A DNA stretch of 64,000 bases from Bacteroidales bacterium (lineage in GTDB: Bacteria > Bacteroidota > Bacteroidia > Bacteroidales > F082): the NCBI GenBank assembly GCA_028704385.1, contig JAQVLA010000005.1, positions 62,001-126,000 on the forward strand, in the 5' to 3' direction. Both the position numbers and the translations under genes were made by a program. Below the pieces are notes generated by a model. The model saw only the letters and a program-made list of their open reading frames with translations, had not been told where the DNA came from and did not search any database. Shown in pieces: positions 7,693-17,954 of the stretch; positions within the stretch are counted from its first letter, which is position 1; every line of letters begins with the position of its first letter.

Positions 7693-10503
7693 ATGTCAAA
7701 TACGCTTACTCAACAACAAAGCATTCATATTCAAGGAGCAAGAGTTAATAATCTCAAAAATATTAGCCTGTATATTCCAAAAAACAAACTCATTGTGATC
7801 ACGGGCGTTTCAGGTTCGGGTAAGTCATCGCTGGCTTTCGACACTTTATATGCCGAAGGACAGCGTCGCTATGTGGAAAGTTTGAGTTCGTATGCGCGAC
7901 AGTTTTTGGGTCGTATGAACAAACCTGATGTGGATAACATCAAAGGCATATCGCCCGCAATTGCCATCGAACAAAAAGTTCACAGCCGCAACCCCCGCTC
8001 AACAGTTGGCACAACGACTGAAATTTACGAATACCTCAAGTTGTTATTTGCACGTATTGGCAAGACCTATTCACCTCTATCAGGTAAATTGGTCAGGCGT
8101 CATCGGGTTTCGGATATAGTCAATTTTATTCTCTCGCTGCCAAACGAAAGTCAGGCATTGGTTTTAGCTCCTTTGAACCTGGCTCCCAAACGGACAATTA
8201 AACAGCAACTGGGTATTTTAATGCAGCAGGGATTTAGCCGGTGCATGGTAAATGGAGAAGTGAAAAGCATTGAAGATACAATAAACTCCGAAAAGCTAAA
8301 CAATTCAGACAAGGTCTTTATCGTCATTGATCGACTATTAATAAATTCTTATGATTCTGAACTTTCTGCGCGAATTGCCGACTCTGTGCAAACAGCTTTT
8401 TATGAAGGAAAAGAGCAGTGCCTGATCGATTACAAAACACCTGACAAACAAGGACGAGAATTGTTTTCGGCCAGCTTTGAAGCGGATGGCATTCAGTTTG
8501 AAGAACCCAGCGTGAATATGTTCACCTTTAACAATCCTTATGGTGCCTGTAAACGTTGCGAAGGCTTTGGAAGCATCATCGGAATTGATGAAGATCTGGT
8601 GATTCCAAACAAAGGCCTTTCTGTTTTCGAAGGTGCTATTGCCTGCTGGAAAGGCGAAAAAATGGGCGAATGGAAAGATCAGCTTATCCGTACAGCACCC
8701 AAATTCGATTTTCCGGTTCACAAATCTTATTACGCTTTATCTGCTGAACAAAAACAATTACTTTGGACGGGCAATGAGTATTTTCAGGGATTAAATGATT
8801 TCTTCCAGGAATTGGAAGAACAAACCTATAAGATTCAATATCGCGTGATGCTTTCGCGTTATCGCGGGAAAACAATTTGTCCTGAATGCCAGGGAACAAG
8901 GCTTCGAAAAGATGCCTCCTATGTGAAAGTTGCCGGGAAAAGCATTTCCGAATTAGTGTTAATGCCACTGGATCAACTTTACAAGTTTTTTCAAGAAATT
9001 GAGTTGGAAGACACTGATCATCAAATCTCGAAACGTTTATTGAGCGAGATATCCAACCGCATTCAATTTTTGCTTGATGTAGGGCTTAGTTATCTCACGC
9101 TCAACCGCTTATCCAACAGCCTTTCGGGGGGTGAGTCGCAGCGTATCAATCTGGCAACCTCACTTGGAAGCAGTTTGGTAGGTTCCACTTATATACTCGA
9201 TGAACCAAGTATTGGCCTGCACAGCCGCGATACAGCCAGACTTATCAAGGTGCTGAAAAAGCTGCGAGATATTGGTAACACTGTCATCGTGGTGGAGCAT
9301 GACGAAGAAATTATGCAGGCAGCCGATCAAATTATCGACATCGGGCCCGAAGCAGGAAGGCTTGGTGGCGAATTAATTTTTCAGGGTGAGAGCGATCAAA
9401 TTCTTACACATCCCATCAGCCTCACGGGAAAATATCTTTCGGGCTTCCTGAAAATTCCAGTTCCTTCGCACCGGAGAAATTGGCATGATTATATTGAGAT
9501 CAAAGGAGCTTCGCAGCATAATCTGAAGCACATAGATGTGAAATTCCCACTCAATGTGTTGACTGTGGTTTCCGGAGTGAGTGGCTCGGGTAAGTCGTCT
9601 TTGGTAAGGAGTATTTTGTATCCCGCCTTGCGCAAACATCTGGGAGGATATGCAGAAAAAACAGGAAGTTTTGGAACAATTGAGGGCGACCTGAATAAAA
9701 TTGGCAGCATTGAGCTGGTGGATCAAAATCCAATAGGACGTTCATCACGATCTAATCCGGCTACCTATATTAAAGCTTACGACGATATCAGGCAGCTTTT
9801 TGCCGATCAGAAATTGGCCAAAGCACGATTTTACAAACCTGGATTTTTTAGCTTTAATGTGCCGGGTGGACGATGTGACCAATGCGAGGGCGAAGGAACT
9901 GTGAAAGTGGAAATGCAGTTTATGGCTGATGTTTATTTGGTATGTGAATCATGTGGCGGCAAGCGATTTAAAGAAGAAGTGCTGGACATCAGATTTGAAG
10001 GTAAAAACATTGCCGACGTACTGGATATGACTGTTAATGAGTCAATTGAATTCTTTATTCAGCAAACAAAAGCCAAAACACAATGCGTCAAAATTGTAAA
10101 CAAACTTAAACCACTTCAGGAAGTAGGATTGGGTTACCTGAAACTTGGACAATCTTCCAGCACACTTAGCGGCGGTGAAGCACAACGCATCAAACTGGCA
10201 TTTTTTCTATCAAAAGGTGCGACTGATCAACCTACGCTTTTCATTTTTGACGAGCCAACTACCGGCCTTCATTTTCATGACATCAATAAACTTTTAATTG
10301 CATTTCAGGCATTGATAGAAAATGGTCACAGCGTTTTGGTTATCGAACATCATCCCGATATCATCAAATCAGCCGACTGGCTTATCGAGCTGGGCCCTGA
10401 AGGAGGTATCCTGGGAGGTGAATTAATCTTTGAAGGAACACCAGAAACCATGGCCACACAGTATAAAACACATACAGCCCGTGCGATTGAATCAAAATTG
10501 TAA
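7693..10503 (+). CDS. uvrA: Excinuclease ABC subunit A
   Basis: UvrA is the damage-sensing ATPase of nucleotide excision repair and loads UvrB at lesions. The 936-residue length is normal. It has two ABC cassettes: Walker [10 protein letters not shown] at residues 38-46 and again after residue 620, and signature motifs LSGGESQRI and LSGGEAQRI. Zinc modules are visible as C..C pairs ([17 protein letters not shown] and CDQCEGEGT with CESCGGKRF). There is no uvrB or uvrC nearby. The upstream 280 bases are shared with the divergent sigma gene; TAATTTCG at about 7671 is one base off a -7 box. UvrA adds to a local concentration of repair genes (nth, recA, the S24/DnaE pair). Confidence 0.98.
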   Translation: MSNTLTQQQSIHIQGARVNNLKNISLYIPKNKLIVITGVSGSGKSSLAFDTLYAEGQRRYVESLSSYARQFLGRMNKPDVDNIKGISPAIAIEQKVHSRNPRSTVGTTTEIYEYLKLLFARIGKTYSPLSGKLVRRHRVSDIVNFILSLPNESQALVLAPLNLAPKRTIKQQLGILMQQGFSRCMVNGEVKSIEDTINSEKLNNSDKVFIVIDRLLINSYDSELSARIADSVQTAFYEGKEQCLIDYKTPDKQGRELFSASFEADGIQFEEPSVNMFTFNNPYGACKRCEGFGSIIGIDEDLVIPNKGLSVFEGAIACWKGEKMGEWKDQLIRTAPKFDFPVHKSYYALSAEQKQLLWTGNEYFQGLNDFFQELEEQTYKIQYRVMLSRYRGKTICPECQGTRLRKDASYVKVAGKSISELVLMPLDQLYKFFQEIELEDTDHQISKRLLSEISNRIQFLLDVGLSYLTLNRLSNSLSGGESQRINLATSLGSSLVGSTYILDEPSIGLHSRDTARLIKVLKKLRDIGNTVIVVEHDEEIMQAADQIIDIGPEAGRLGGELIFQGESDQILTHPISLTGKYLSGFLKIPVPSHRRNWHDYIEIKGASQHNLKHIDVKFPLNVLTVVSGVSGSGKSSLVRSILYPALRKHLGGYAEKTGSFGTIEGDLNKIGSIELVDQNPIGRSSRSNPATYIKAYDDIRQLFADQKLAKARFYKPGFFSFNVPGGRCDQCEGEGTVKVEMQFMADVYLVCESCGGKRFKEEVLDIRFEGKNIADVLDMTVNESIEFFIQQTKAKTQCVKIVNKLKPLQEVGLGYLKLGQSSSTLSGGEAQRIKLAFFLSKGATDQPTLFIFDEPTTGLHFHDINKLLIAFQALIENGHSVLVIEHHPDIIKSADWLIELGPEGGILGGELIFEGTPETMATQYKTHTARAIESKL

Positions 10504-10557
10504 GCAGTTTTAATGTTTTTTAGAAAATTATCAGGCTGAACATCTTGATTTATCTTG

Positions 10558-10565
10558 TATTTTTG
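10558..10565 (+). promoter_or_regulatory. -7 box for the PD40 lipoprotein gene
   Basis: TATTTTTG matches TAnnTTTG. Its position inside the ORF extension beginning at 10545 argues that translation starts at the downstream ATG at 10593. No good -33 element is seen. Confidence 0.4.
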
Positions 10566-10592
10566 TCCCAAATTAAAATCATTCTAAATAAT

Positions 10593-11732
10593 ATGAAGCA
10601 ATTTCTGATACCTGTTTACCTGATCTTTTTATTGAGTGCCTGCAACTCTCATTCGGGTCATAGTCATGATGGACATGATCACGACCATGACCATGAAAAC
10701 GGCCACAGTCATGCAGTTACAGAGGTTAGTAATATCACACACTACCCCGAAGAAAAAAATATTACAAACGTAAAACAGCTCACTTTTGGAGGTGATAATG
10801 CCGAAGCATATTTTAGCTTCAATAACGAAATGATTGTTTTCCAATCAAATAACCCAGCCTGGTCGCTGGAATGTGATCAAATCTTTTATTCCCGACTGGA
10901 CGAAGCCAATATGGATAAAGAAATCCCCACAATGATCAGCACAGGATTGGGAAGAACAACCTGCAGCTATTTTATGCCGGGCGACACAAGCATTCTTTTT
11001 GCCTCCACTCACATGGGCGATGGCAGCTGCCCACATGTTCCTGCACCACGTGCCGATGGCAAATATGTGTGGCCAATCTATAATGATTACAATATTTTTG
11101 TTGCAGATCTTGAAGGAAATATTATTGACACACTCACAAATCGTGAGGGCTATGATGCCGAAGCTACGGTTTCACCAAAAGGCGATAAAATTGTATTCAC
11201 TTCTGACCGGAGCGGTGATCTGGAATTATATACCATGGACATTGACGGCAGCAATGTTAAACAAGTCACTTTTGGATTGGGTTATGATGGGGGAGCTTTC
11301 TTCTCCCCTGATGGCAGTAAACTGGTTTTCAGATCATCACGACCAAAAACAACCGAAGAAATTGAAGAATACCGCAACCTTCTGGCCGAAGGACTTGTAA
11401 TGCCGACTAATATGGAAATTTATGTGTGTGATGTGGACGGTTCAAACCTGATTCAGGTAACAGATCTTGGTAAAGCCAACTGGGCTCCTTACTTTCATCC
11501 ATCAGGTGAAAAAATTGTGTTCAGCTCAAATCACCATTCCGACAGAGGTTACCAGTTCAATATTTTCATGATCAACCTGGATGGAAGTGGCCTGACACAA
11601 ATCACACATGATAAGACTTTCGATGCTTTCCCGATGTTTTCATTTGATGGTAAAAAACTGGTTTTTTCCAGTAACCGAAACAACAAGGGAACCCGCGACA
11701 CCAATATTTTTCTTGCTGATTGGGTTGAATAA
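10593..11732 (+). CDS. Lipoprotein with His-rich N-terminus and PD40/TolB-like beta-propeller
   Basis: A 379-residue lipoprotein. I place the start at 10593 because the resulting N-terminus is a clean signal peptide with lipobox Cys17 (LLSAC); the longer frame from 10545 lacks that logic. Directly after the Cys lies a segment with nine His residues alternating with Asp, Gly and Ser (residues 20-40), a likely metal-binding tether. The remainder contains repeated WD40-like beta-propeller (PD40) motifs such as SPKGDKIVFTSDRSGDLELY and SPDGSKLVFRSSR, as in TolB. It may scaffold proteins or sense metal in the envelope; no enzymatic motif is visible. A strong terminator follows. Confidence 0.85.
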   Translation: MKQFLIPVYLIFLLSACNSHSGHSHDGHDHDHDHENGHSHAVTEVSNITHYPEEKNITNVKQLTFGGDNAEAYFSFNNEMIVFQSNNPAWSLECDQIFYSRLDEANMDKEIPTMISTGLGRTTCSYFMPGDTSILFASTHMGDGSCPHVPAPRADGKYVWPIYNDYNIFVADLEGNIIDTLTNREGYDAEATVSPKGDKIVFTSDRSGDLELYTMDIDGSNVKQVTFGLGYDGGAFFSPDGSKLVFRSSRPKTTEEIEEYRNLLAEGLVMPTNMEIYVCDVDGSNLIQVTDLGKANWAPYFHPSGEKIVFSSNHHSDRGYQFNIFMINLDGSGLTQITHDKTFDAFPMFSFDGKKLVFSSNRNNKGTRDTNIFLADWVE

Positions 11733-11750
11733 CAACACTTTATGACAAAT

Positions 11751-11789
11751 AAAACCTGCACCATTAAAATCAGTATGTTGCAGGTTTTT
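11751..11789 (+). terminator. Intrinsic terminator of the PD40 lipoprotein gene
   Basis: Perfect 10-bp arms AAAACCTGCA (11751-11760) and TGCAGGTTTT (11779-11788), with the second arm running into a T-tract. Confidence 0.8.
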
Positions 11790-11923
11790 ATTGTAGAATT
11801 CAAAAATTAACCTTTATCAAAAAAGTCAATAATCTCCTGCAACAACCTTTATTTAGGCGTTAAGCTGAACAATTAGGTTTTATTTTCTGTTTTTAACCTT
11901 TATCAATAAACGCAACTTTAAAT

Positions 11924-13495
11924 ATGAAAAAACACTTACTCTTCCTGACAGCTTTCCTTTTAACACTTGCTACATTTGGTCAGTTGAATATGTCTTTGGT
12001 AGGACAAAAATCCTATAATCATGACCTTAGCGATATTTGGGGCTATATTGACGAAACCGGGACTGAATACGCCCTGGTTGGTGTTTACAATGGTTTGTCG
12101 GTAGTATCCCTGGAAGATCCTTCCAATCCTGAAGAAGTTTTTTTTGGCCCGGGCCCAAATTCAATCTGGCGCGATATTAAAACCTGGGGCGATTACGCCT
12201 ATGTTTCGAACGAAAGCGGTGGCGGTGTATATATCGTTGACCTAAGTCCGCTTCCGGAAGGGCCTATTACCTCCACAACAAATTTCACAGGAGACACTTA
12301 TCCATTTCAAACCATTCATAATCTGTATATTGACGAATTTGGCAGGCTATATATTTTTGGGTCCGACAATGGAAATGGAGGTGCTATCATTTGCGATCTC
12401 ACCCAGGATCCCATGAATCCGGTTGAGTTAGGGCGATACAACACCTATTATTTTCACGATGGAATGGCGCGTGGAGATACGCTTTGGGGTTGTGCCTTGT
12501 ACCAGGGCATGCTCACACCAATTGATGTTTCAGATCCGGCAAATCCCACATTGATGGGCTCCGTTAGCACACCTTCACAGTTTACGCATAATGCCTGGGT
12601 TTCTGACGATGGAACACATGTGTTTACAACCGACGAAGTTTCAGGCGGTTTTATTGGGGCTTTTAATGTATCTGACCCGACGAATATGTTCGAAACTGAC
12701 CGCATCAAAACAAGTAAAGGAAATGATGTAATTCCACATAACGTTCATGTTCTCAATGATTTTCTGATTACTTCCTATTACAGGGACGGCATTGTCGTGC
12801 ACGATGCCAAATTTCCCGACAAACTTTATGAAGTAGCTAATTTTGACACCTCACCATTATCGGGTGATGGTTTTAATGGTAGTTGGGGGGCATATCCGTT
12901 TTTACCAAGCGGATTGATTTTGGCCAGCGATATAGAAGAAGGGCTTTTTGTGCTTGATATTGACTATCAAAGAGCTGCCTATCTCACTGGTACAGTTAAA
13001 GATATCTCGACAAACAGTCCGATCTTCAATGCGGAAGTAAAAGTATTGGGAACTGATTTGGAAGCACAGACAAATTTCGCTGGTGGATTTGAATTTGGAA
13101 CGTTACTCAATGGCACTTTTGATGTGCTTGTAGCGGCAAATGGTTACAGCTCGGATACTATTCACAATGTGGAGCTGATCAATGGCGAAATCACAGAATT
13201 AAGCGTAGAACTGGATGACTTTTATGTGGGCCTTGCGGATCAACAGCAATTTAAAAATATGCAGGTTTTTCCAAACCCATTCACTGATTTGATTACTATT
13301 GAAATTCCTCAGGAAAATGAAAATCAGTTAAGTATGACCCTCACAAACAAACTGGGACAAGTAATCTTTAAAGGCAATGTAAATTCGGAAAGTTTCAGCC
13401 TGAGGCTTGATCACAAGCTTCAGCCAGGAAGTTATTTGATCAGCATTTATGATGGAAGTCAAATAGTTGCCAAAGAAATTGTGATAAAACAATAA
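11924..13495 (+). CDS. Secreted choice-of-anchor B family protein with T9SS sorting domain
   Basis: A 523-residue exported protein. The first 19 residues form a signal peptide ending near FGQ. Residues about 25-350 are a beta-propeller of the choice-of-anchor B type, recognised by the opening LVGQKSYNHDLSDIWGYID and repeats of the form Y.yV....gl.v.Dls.P.nP. A carboxypeptidase regulatory-like beta-sandwich follows (about 350-430), then a T9SS type A C-terminal domain starting VFPNPFTD, which directs export by the type IX system. It is probably surface-attached or released. No catalytic residues are seen; the family's function is poorly known. An intrinsic terminator follows closely. Confidence 0.88.
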   Translation: MKKHLLFLTAFLLTLATFGQLNMSLVGQKSYNHDLSDIWGYIDETGTEYALVGVYNGLSVVSLEDPSNPEEVFFGPGPNSIWRDIKTWGDYAYVSNESGGGVYIVDLSPLPEGPITSTTNFTGDTYPFQTIHNLYIDEFGRLYIFGSDNGNGGAIICDLTQDPMNPVELGRYNTYYFHDGMARGDTLWGCALYQGMLTPIDVSDPANPTLMGSVSTPSQFTHNAWVSDDGTHVFTTDEVSGGFIGAFNVSDPTNMFETDRIKTSKGNDVIPHNVHVLNDFLITSYYRDGIVVHDAKFPDKLYEVANFDTSPLSGDGFNGSWGAYPFLPSGLILASDIEEGLFVLDIDYQRAAYLTGTVKDISTNSPIFNAEVKVLGTDLEAQTNFAGGFEFGTLLNGTFDVLVAANGYSSDTIHNVELINGEITELSVELDDFYVGLADQQQFKNMQVFPNPFTDLITIEIPQENENQLSMTLTNKLGQVIFKGNVNSESFSLRLDHKLQPGSYLISIYDGSQIVAKEIVIKQ

Positions 13496-13514
13496 CCTGA
13501 AAATTATCTGAAAG

Positions 13515-13545
13515 AACGCAAGCTGGAAAAGTTTGCGTTTTTTTT
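13515..13545 (+). terminator. Intrinsic terminator of the choice-of-anchor B gene
   Basis: Arms AACGCAA (13515-13521) and TTGCGTT (13533-13539) with an extra inner CT/AG pairing, followed by eight T residues. It separates the convergent gene that ends at 13551. Confidence 0.8.
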
Positions 13546-13550
13546 CCCTT

Positions 13551-15740
13551 TTATTTTACCAAAAACTTTCCCGAAGACCTTATCTGACTGCTCTTCAAAC
13601 TTAACAGATAAAGCCCCGAAGCTAAATCCTTCAATTCAATCGAATTAAGCTGCTCAGGCAAAAAGCTTTGTTTCATAACTAATTGACCAAAAGTATTATA
13701 AATTGCAAGCTGTAAAGGCTCTGTTAGTTCAGCAGGCAATTCAAAACGGAGGAAATTTGTTACTGGATTTGGCTGAATTTTCAAGGTTGAATAGGTAAAT
13801 TCATCAACACCATAAAAAGTTGGAGTTCCGCTGCGATAAAAACCAATACCTCCAGTAAATGATCCACTTACGAAAATACTGTTTCCCTTTCCCGGCAATT
13901 CATATCCATTTAAAGCAGTATGCATCCCATAAAAATTCGATGAATCAATCAACCGAAACTCACCTTGAAGATTATCATCAATCTGGTCAAAAGCATACAC
14001 CCAACCCTGTTCTGAACCCACATACAACAAGCTGTTGCCCAGACTGTCAACTGTTAGAAATGGTGCGCTGAAACCCGTAAATTCATCAGGAAGAACATTC
14101 AGCTTTCCCCAATTGGAAATGGTGGGTTCAGTCGAAAACTGAGCCTGCTGACCTGTACCCTTATTCTCGAAATACAAAATACTTCCACCCCGCTCGCCTG
14201 AAATAATGTCCGTTAAGCCATCTTTATTCACATCAATCAATTGTGGTTTAGCTGATTGTCCCACATCAATCTGAAAATAATTGGGATGGGTCAGCACAAA
14301 TTCGGCAGGAGCTCCGTGTGCAGCCGTGTTCTCAAAAAGATGAAAGTGACCCGTTTCATCACCAATAAGCATTTCAGCATCTCCATCGCCATCCAAATCG
14401 CCAAAGGCAGGATAAACTCCATCAAATCCAAAAACCGAAAGACCCGCATAATCATCAGTAATCCACTCATATTCAGGAGCTGACGAAGAACCAATATTTC
14501 TTAGATAAAGCAACTGACTGATATAATTTCCGGTACTTTGATAAATACCAAAACTACCTGCAACGATATCCATCAACCCATCCGCATCTGCATCAAAGAA
14601 AACCGGATAAGATCGCTCACCTAAATCTATCATACTTTCAATCAAATAATTATCCTGTTGAAAAACAAATTCGGGAACTGCTGTTGCACTTACATTTTTA
14701 TACCACCAGATTTGGTTAGTATTCCGCGAATTATTGGGATTATTAGGCGTAATCAGTAAATCATTTATCCCATCTTTATCAGCATCAAGGTGATAAGCTG
14801 CCGGAAAAACTGCTAAATCAACCGGTAACGAATTAGAAGGATAGTCTGTTTGTTGACTAATCATCGAAGCTTCCTGTAAATTTCCACCGTTAATCAGACT
14901 GACTAAATTTTTGTAGGTAATGTCTCCTAAAAGCAAGTCTTTCAATCCATTACCTGTCAGATCCAAGGCCAGAATTGTTGAGCCTGCATGTTTACCATTT
15001 GCCATTTCACGCATAGCCGTATTGTCACATGTATCAAAAAGCGTAACGGTATTGTTGTTTCCATCCTCCGAAAAATATCCCCAGCAGTTGCTTGCTTTCT
15101 CAAAAATCAACTCACCACAGTCAGCAACCAATTCCTGCGAAAGATTGCGATGAAACTCCAACCGGCTTCCAACCAAGTTAAAGCTTAAAATATCCAGATC
15201 GCCATCATCATCCATATCAATAATGGCTGGAATATCTGTAACAGCAATATATATAGGCGCATCTACACCATCTGAATCAGTGCTCTGCAGAAAATTCTCC
15301 TTTTTCACAAACTGAAAACTGCCATCATTTTTAGTTTGCTGCTGCCAAACTGAAACTCCACCTGGTACCGAAGTAAAAATATCCATCAACCCATCGCAAT
15401 TATAATCCCTGAGCAACATCCAATTACGCATCTCAGGAAAAGCATGATGGTATTCGGGTGCATATTTCCAGCCCGAATCGGTATTCAAAAAACATTTTAC
15501 GGAACCATAAAATCCCCGCTCAAAAGCAACTAAATCCATCACGCCATCTTTGTTGAGGTCCATCTCCGAAAATTGCGGAGTATTGAACCCTCCAGCCCAG
15601 GGATTAGTTAACTTTTCACTATTAAACCAAACTGCTGTTTCAAGGTCAGGAATAATTTGCAATTGTGCCAAAGACCCTATTGGCGTATTGATCAGAAAAA
15701 AAAGAAAGGCAAATAGTCTGATTTTAATTGAATGGTGCAT
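13551..15740 (-). CDS. Secreted FG-GAP/VCBS repeat protein with T9SS sorting domain
   Basis: A 729-residue exported protein with a signal peptide (cleaved after about residue 25, GSLAQ). The body is a chain of FG-GAP/VCBS-type repeats, seen as recurrent calcium-binding loops such as DLNKDGVMDLV, DMDDDGDLDIL, DADADGLMDIV and DLDGDGDAEML, which build an integrin-like beta-propeller. The C-terminus (from about residue 650, QPNPVTNFLRFELP) is a T9SS type A sorting domain. It lies just downstream of, and overlaps by 17 bases, the di-heme peroxidase gene, so the two are probably translated from one message. Adhesion or a structural surface role is likely but not shown. Confidence 0.88.
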   Translation of the reverse strand: MHHSIKIRLFAFLFFLINTPIGSLAQLQIIPDLETAVWFNSEKLTNPWAGGFNTPQFSEMDLNKDGVMDLVAFERGFYGSVKCFLNTDSGWKYAPEYHHAFPEMRNWMLLRDYNCDGLMDIFTSVPGGVSVWQQQTKNDGSFQFVKKENFLQSTDSDGVDAPIYIAVTDIPAIIDMDDDGDLDILSFNLVGSRLEFHRNLSQELVADCGELIFEKASNCWGYFSEDGNNNTVTLFDTCDNTAMREMANGKHAGSTILALDLTGNGLKDLLLGDITYKNLVSLINGGNLQEASMISQQTDYPSNSLPVDLAVFPAAYHLDADKDGINDLLITPNNPNNSRNTNQIWWYKNVSATAVPEFVFQQDNYLIESMIDLGERSYPVFFDADADGLMDIVAGSFGIYQSTGNYISQLLYLRNIGSSSAPEYEWITDDYAGLSVFGFDGVYPAFGDLDGDGDAEMLIGDETGHFHLFENTAAHGAPAEFVLTHPNYFQIDVGQSAKPQLIDVNKDGLTDIISGERGGSILYFENKGTGQQAQFSTEPTISNWGKLNVLPDEFTGFSAPFLTVDSLGNSLLYVGSEQGWVYAFDQIDDNLQGEFRLIDSSNFYGMHTALNGYELPGKGNSIFVSGSFTGGIGFYRSGTPTFYGVDEFTYSTLKIQPNPVTNFLRFELPAELTEPLQLAIYNTFGQLVMKQSFLPEQLNSIELKDLASGLYLLSLKSSQIRSSGKFLVK

Positions 15741-16833
15741 AAAAAGAATTTTGAATATAAGAAGAGTCAGTCAGGGTTTTCAGGAAAGCGATCAGATAGA
15801 ATTTTTCTTCCTCTGTAAGTTGCACCCCACCCGCATCAACATTCTTCATCAAAGGGTCGATGGTTTCGCTGTATTGCAATCCTTCGCTGTAAAAGTTTAT
15901 CACTTCTTCCAAAGTTTGGAACCTGCCATCATGCATATAAGGAGCTGAAAAAATGGCATTGCGTAAAGTTGGTGTACGAAACCGGCCAAGGTCATTTGGA
16001 TCGCCTGTCACTTTATAAAGCCCCGAATCGGCAAAGGCGGCATCGAGACCGTTATTGTGAAAATCGTTATCCGTAAATAAAATTGTTGTGTGGCAATGAA
16101 AACAATCTCCTTTTTCGGTAAAGAAAATTTCAAACCCACGACTTTCGGATTGTGTCAGGCTTACTTCCCCTCTCAGATAACGATCCCATTTTGAATTGGA
16201 TGAGATTAAGGTTCTTTCAAACTGTGCAATGGCTTTTACCACCTGTGTTGAGTCGAAATCAAGCGTGCCAAAAGCTTCGAAAAACATTCTTTTATAGGTA
16301 GAATCATTTTTAAGGCTTGCTACAGCCTCTGTCCAGGTATTGTGCATTTCGACTGGATTAGTAACCGGTTCGAACGCTTGTTCTTCAAGCGATTTAGCAA
16401 TGCCGTCCCAGTTCAGATGACTAAGCCAACCCACATTGATCAAGGCCATCGCGTTTCGTTTTCCCTCAATTCCGTCAATTCCAGTGCTTAGTCTGTTGGG
16501 ATCGGAAAAAGAAAAATCCTGCAAATGGCAGCTGGCACATGATTGCGAATTATCAGCAGAAAGTATGGGGTCGTGAAACAATTTGCGACCTAATGCAATA
16601 CCTTCCTCAGTTAATGGATTATCAACAGGAATTATCATAACCGGAAAAGCCGTTGGAATATTCAACTCAAAAGGTTTTGGGTCGTAAATATAACCATGTC
16701 CCGGAATTTCTTTCTCATTGGTTTTCTGGCACGAAAAAAATAAAGCAATAGTCAGTAAGGTTGAAAACCTTACAAAACTTATAAAAATTGAATTCACGGA
16801 TAATATTAAATCAAGATTATACATGTGAAACAA
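15724..16833 (-). CDS. Di-heme cytochrome c peroxidase, lipoprotein form
   Basis: A 369-residue CCP/MauG-family enzyme that reduces hydrogen peroxide in the periplasm using electrons from cytochrome c. Two heme-binding motifs are visible: CASCH (residues 99-103, peroxidatic heme) and CFHCH (244-248, electron-transfer heme). A lipobox-like Cys35 (LFFSC) after a long hydrophobic segment suggests lipid anchoring. The N-terminus is longer than usual for a signal peptide; a Met at residue 4 is an alternative start. Its 3' end overlaps the FG-GAP gene. A His/Gly-rich MHDG motif near the C-terminus (YMHDGRF) is typical of the family. Confidence 0.92.
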   Translation of the reverse strand: MFHMYNLDLILSVNSIFISFVRFSTLLTIALFFSCQKTNEKEIPGHGYIYDPKPFELNIPTAFPVMIIPVDNPLTEEGIALGRKLFHDPILSADNSQSCASCHLQDFSFSDPNRLSTGIDGIEGKRNAMALINVGWLSHLNWDGIAKSLEEQAFEPVTNPVEMHNTWTEAVASLKNDSTYKRMFFEAFGTLDFDSTQVVKAIAQFERTLISSNSKWDRYLRGEVSLTQSESRGFEIFFTEKGDCFHCHTTILFTDNDFHNNGLDAAFADSGLYKVTGDPNDLGRFRTPTLRNAIFSAPYMHDGRFQTLEEVINFYSEGLQYSETIDPLMKNVDAGGVQLTEEEKFYLIAFLKTLTDSSYIQNSFYAPFN

Positions 16834-16879
16834 TAATTTGACCCTAAAGTTCTAACCTTCGAAATACTTTCAGCAAAAA

Positions 16880-17443
16880 CTACCTGTACCGATCGTTTAA
16901 TCCTTTACCTGATTCAATCATCGGTATTATTTTCTTCAATCTGTTCAGCCGGGTTTCCGTGCGTTTGGCAGCATTAATAAATTCGATGTATTCCTTTTGT
17001 TTATAAGCTGTTAGCGCATTAAAAGCTGCATTCAGTGCTGCTTTACTTTGTAATTGCTCTGCCAATATTTCAGGGATTAATATGCTTGAAGAACTTTCCT
17101 TTTCAAGGACAAGTCCATCTTTTTCAATTTGAATGGCTTCTCCAATATAAGCAAGAATAAGCTTTTCATCTATTTCATTTGCAGTAGTAAACCGCCATTG
17201 CCGCAAGGCCCTGGTCTTACCTTCCTGCGCATTGATCAGCTTTTTGCTTTCGTCTTTCAAAAAAACACCATTATAAAACCAAAGCGCAAAATAATGCTTA
17301 AAACCACCATAACTGATCACATTCTTTCCCTGAAAAGTGAATACGTCAGCTCCCCATTTGGTCTCACACTCCAAACCTGATTTTTCGATTATTCCCTTCA
17401 GAACAGCCAGTTCATCAGTCCATTGTATTGTATAATCACTCAC
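16880..17443 (-). CDS. YdeI/DUF1801-type small protein
   Basis: A 187-residue cytoplasmic protein. Residues about 10-110 match the DUF1801 fold (pattern ...WGADVFTFQGKNVISYGGFKHYFALWF). The C-terminal third (about 125-187) is the YdeI/OmpD-associated helical segment with AALNAAFNALTAYKQKEYIE and a basic tail. These proteins are small, soluble and of uncertain function; some are linked to stress or metal responses. It lies 4 bases after a second DUF1801 gene on the same strand, so the two are probably one operon and may have arisen by duplication. Confidence 0.78.
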   Translation of the reverse strand: MSDYTIQWTDELAVLKGIIEKSGLECETKWGADVFTFQGKNVISYGGFKHYFALWFYNGVFLKDESKKLINAQEGKTRALRQWRFTTANEIDEKLILAYIGEAIQIEKDGLVLEKESSSSILIPEILAEQLQSKAALNAAFNALTAYKQKEYIEFINAAKRTETRLNRLKKIIPMIESGKGLNDRYR

Positions 17444-17447
17444 GATG

Positions 17448-17903
17448 TCACTTTTTTAAATTAGTTTCATATACCTTGATCCAATCTGTCACGGTGAGTT
17501 TTTGCACCAATTGTGCAATCAACTCATACGGAACGTCATCCATTTTTTTGAAACGAATACAGCTTTTGGCCATATCAGGTTTACCTTTTGCATGAAAAGT
17601 ATAATTTTCCTTAAACCAAATATACATTTCAGGAACCGCATACATTCCAAAATGATACAGTGCGATATTATTCTTTTGTGAGGCAATGCTCAAAAATGGC
17701 AGTGGATCCTTTGGATTACAATGATAACCAGCCGGATAGATACTGTGAGGTACTACATAATTAATCATGCCATTGCTGAAGGTTTCTTCAAAACCTGCAG
17801 GCAGATGCTGTTGAATAACGGATCTTATTTTTGAAATGACTTCTTTGCGGTCATCCGGCAGTTGATTGATATATTCTTTTGGTGTTGACGCGTTTATTTT
17901 CAT
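17448..17903 (-). CDS. DUF1801 domain protein
   Basis: A 151-residue soluble protein of the DUF1801 family, a frataxin-like alpha/beta fold. Family features are the opening YINQLPDDRKEVISKIRSVI helix, a central beta-sheet with FLSIASQKNNIALYHFGMY, and the short KSCIRFKKMDDVP strand. No signal peptide or catalytic triad is seen. It is upstream of the YdeI-type gene with 4 bases between them. Function is unknown. Confidence 0.8.
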   Translation of the reverse strand: MKINASTPKEYINQLPDDRKEVISKIRSVIQQHLPAGFEETFSNGMINYVVPHSIYPAGYHCNPKDPLPFLSIASQKNNIALYHFGMYAVPEMYIWFKENYTFHAKGKPDMAKSCIRFKKMDDVPYELIAQLVQKLTVTDWIKVYETNLKK

Positions 17904-17954
17904 AAAACAGTTCTTGTTTCAGGCCAAAAATACAATTTCCCGGAAACTGCAATT

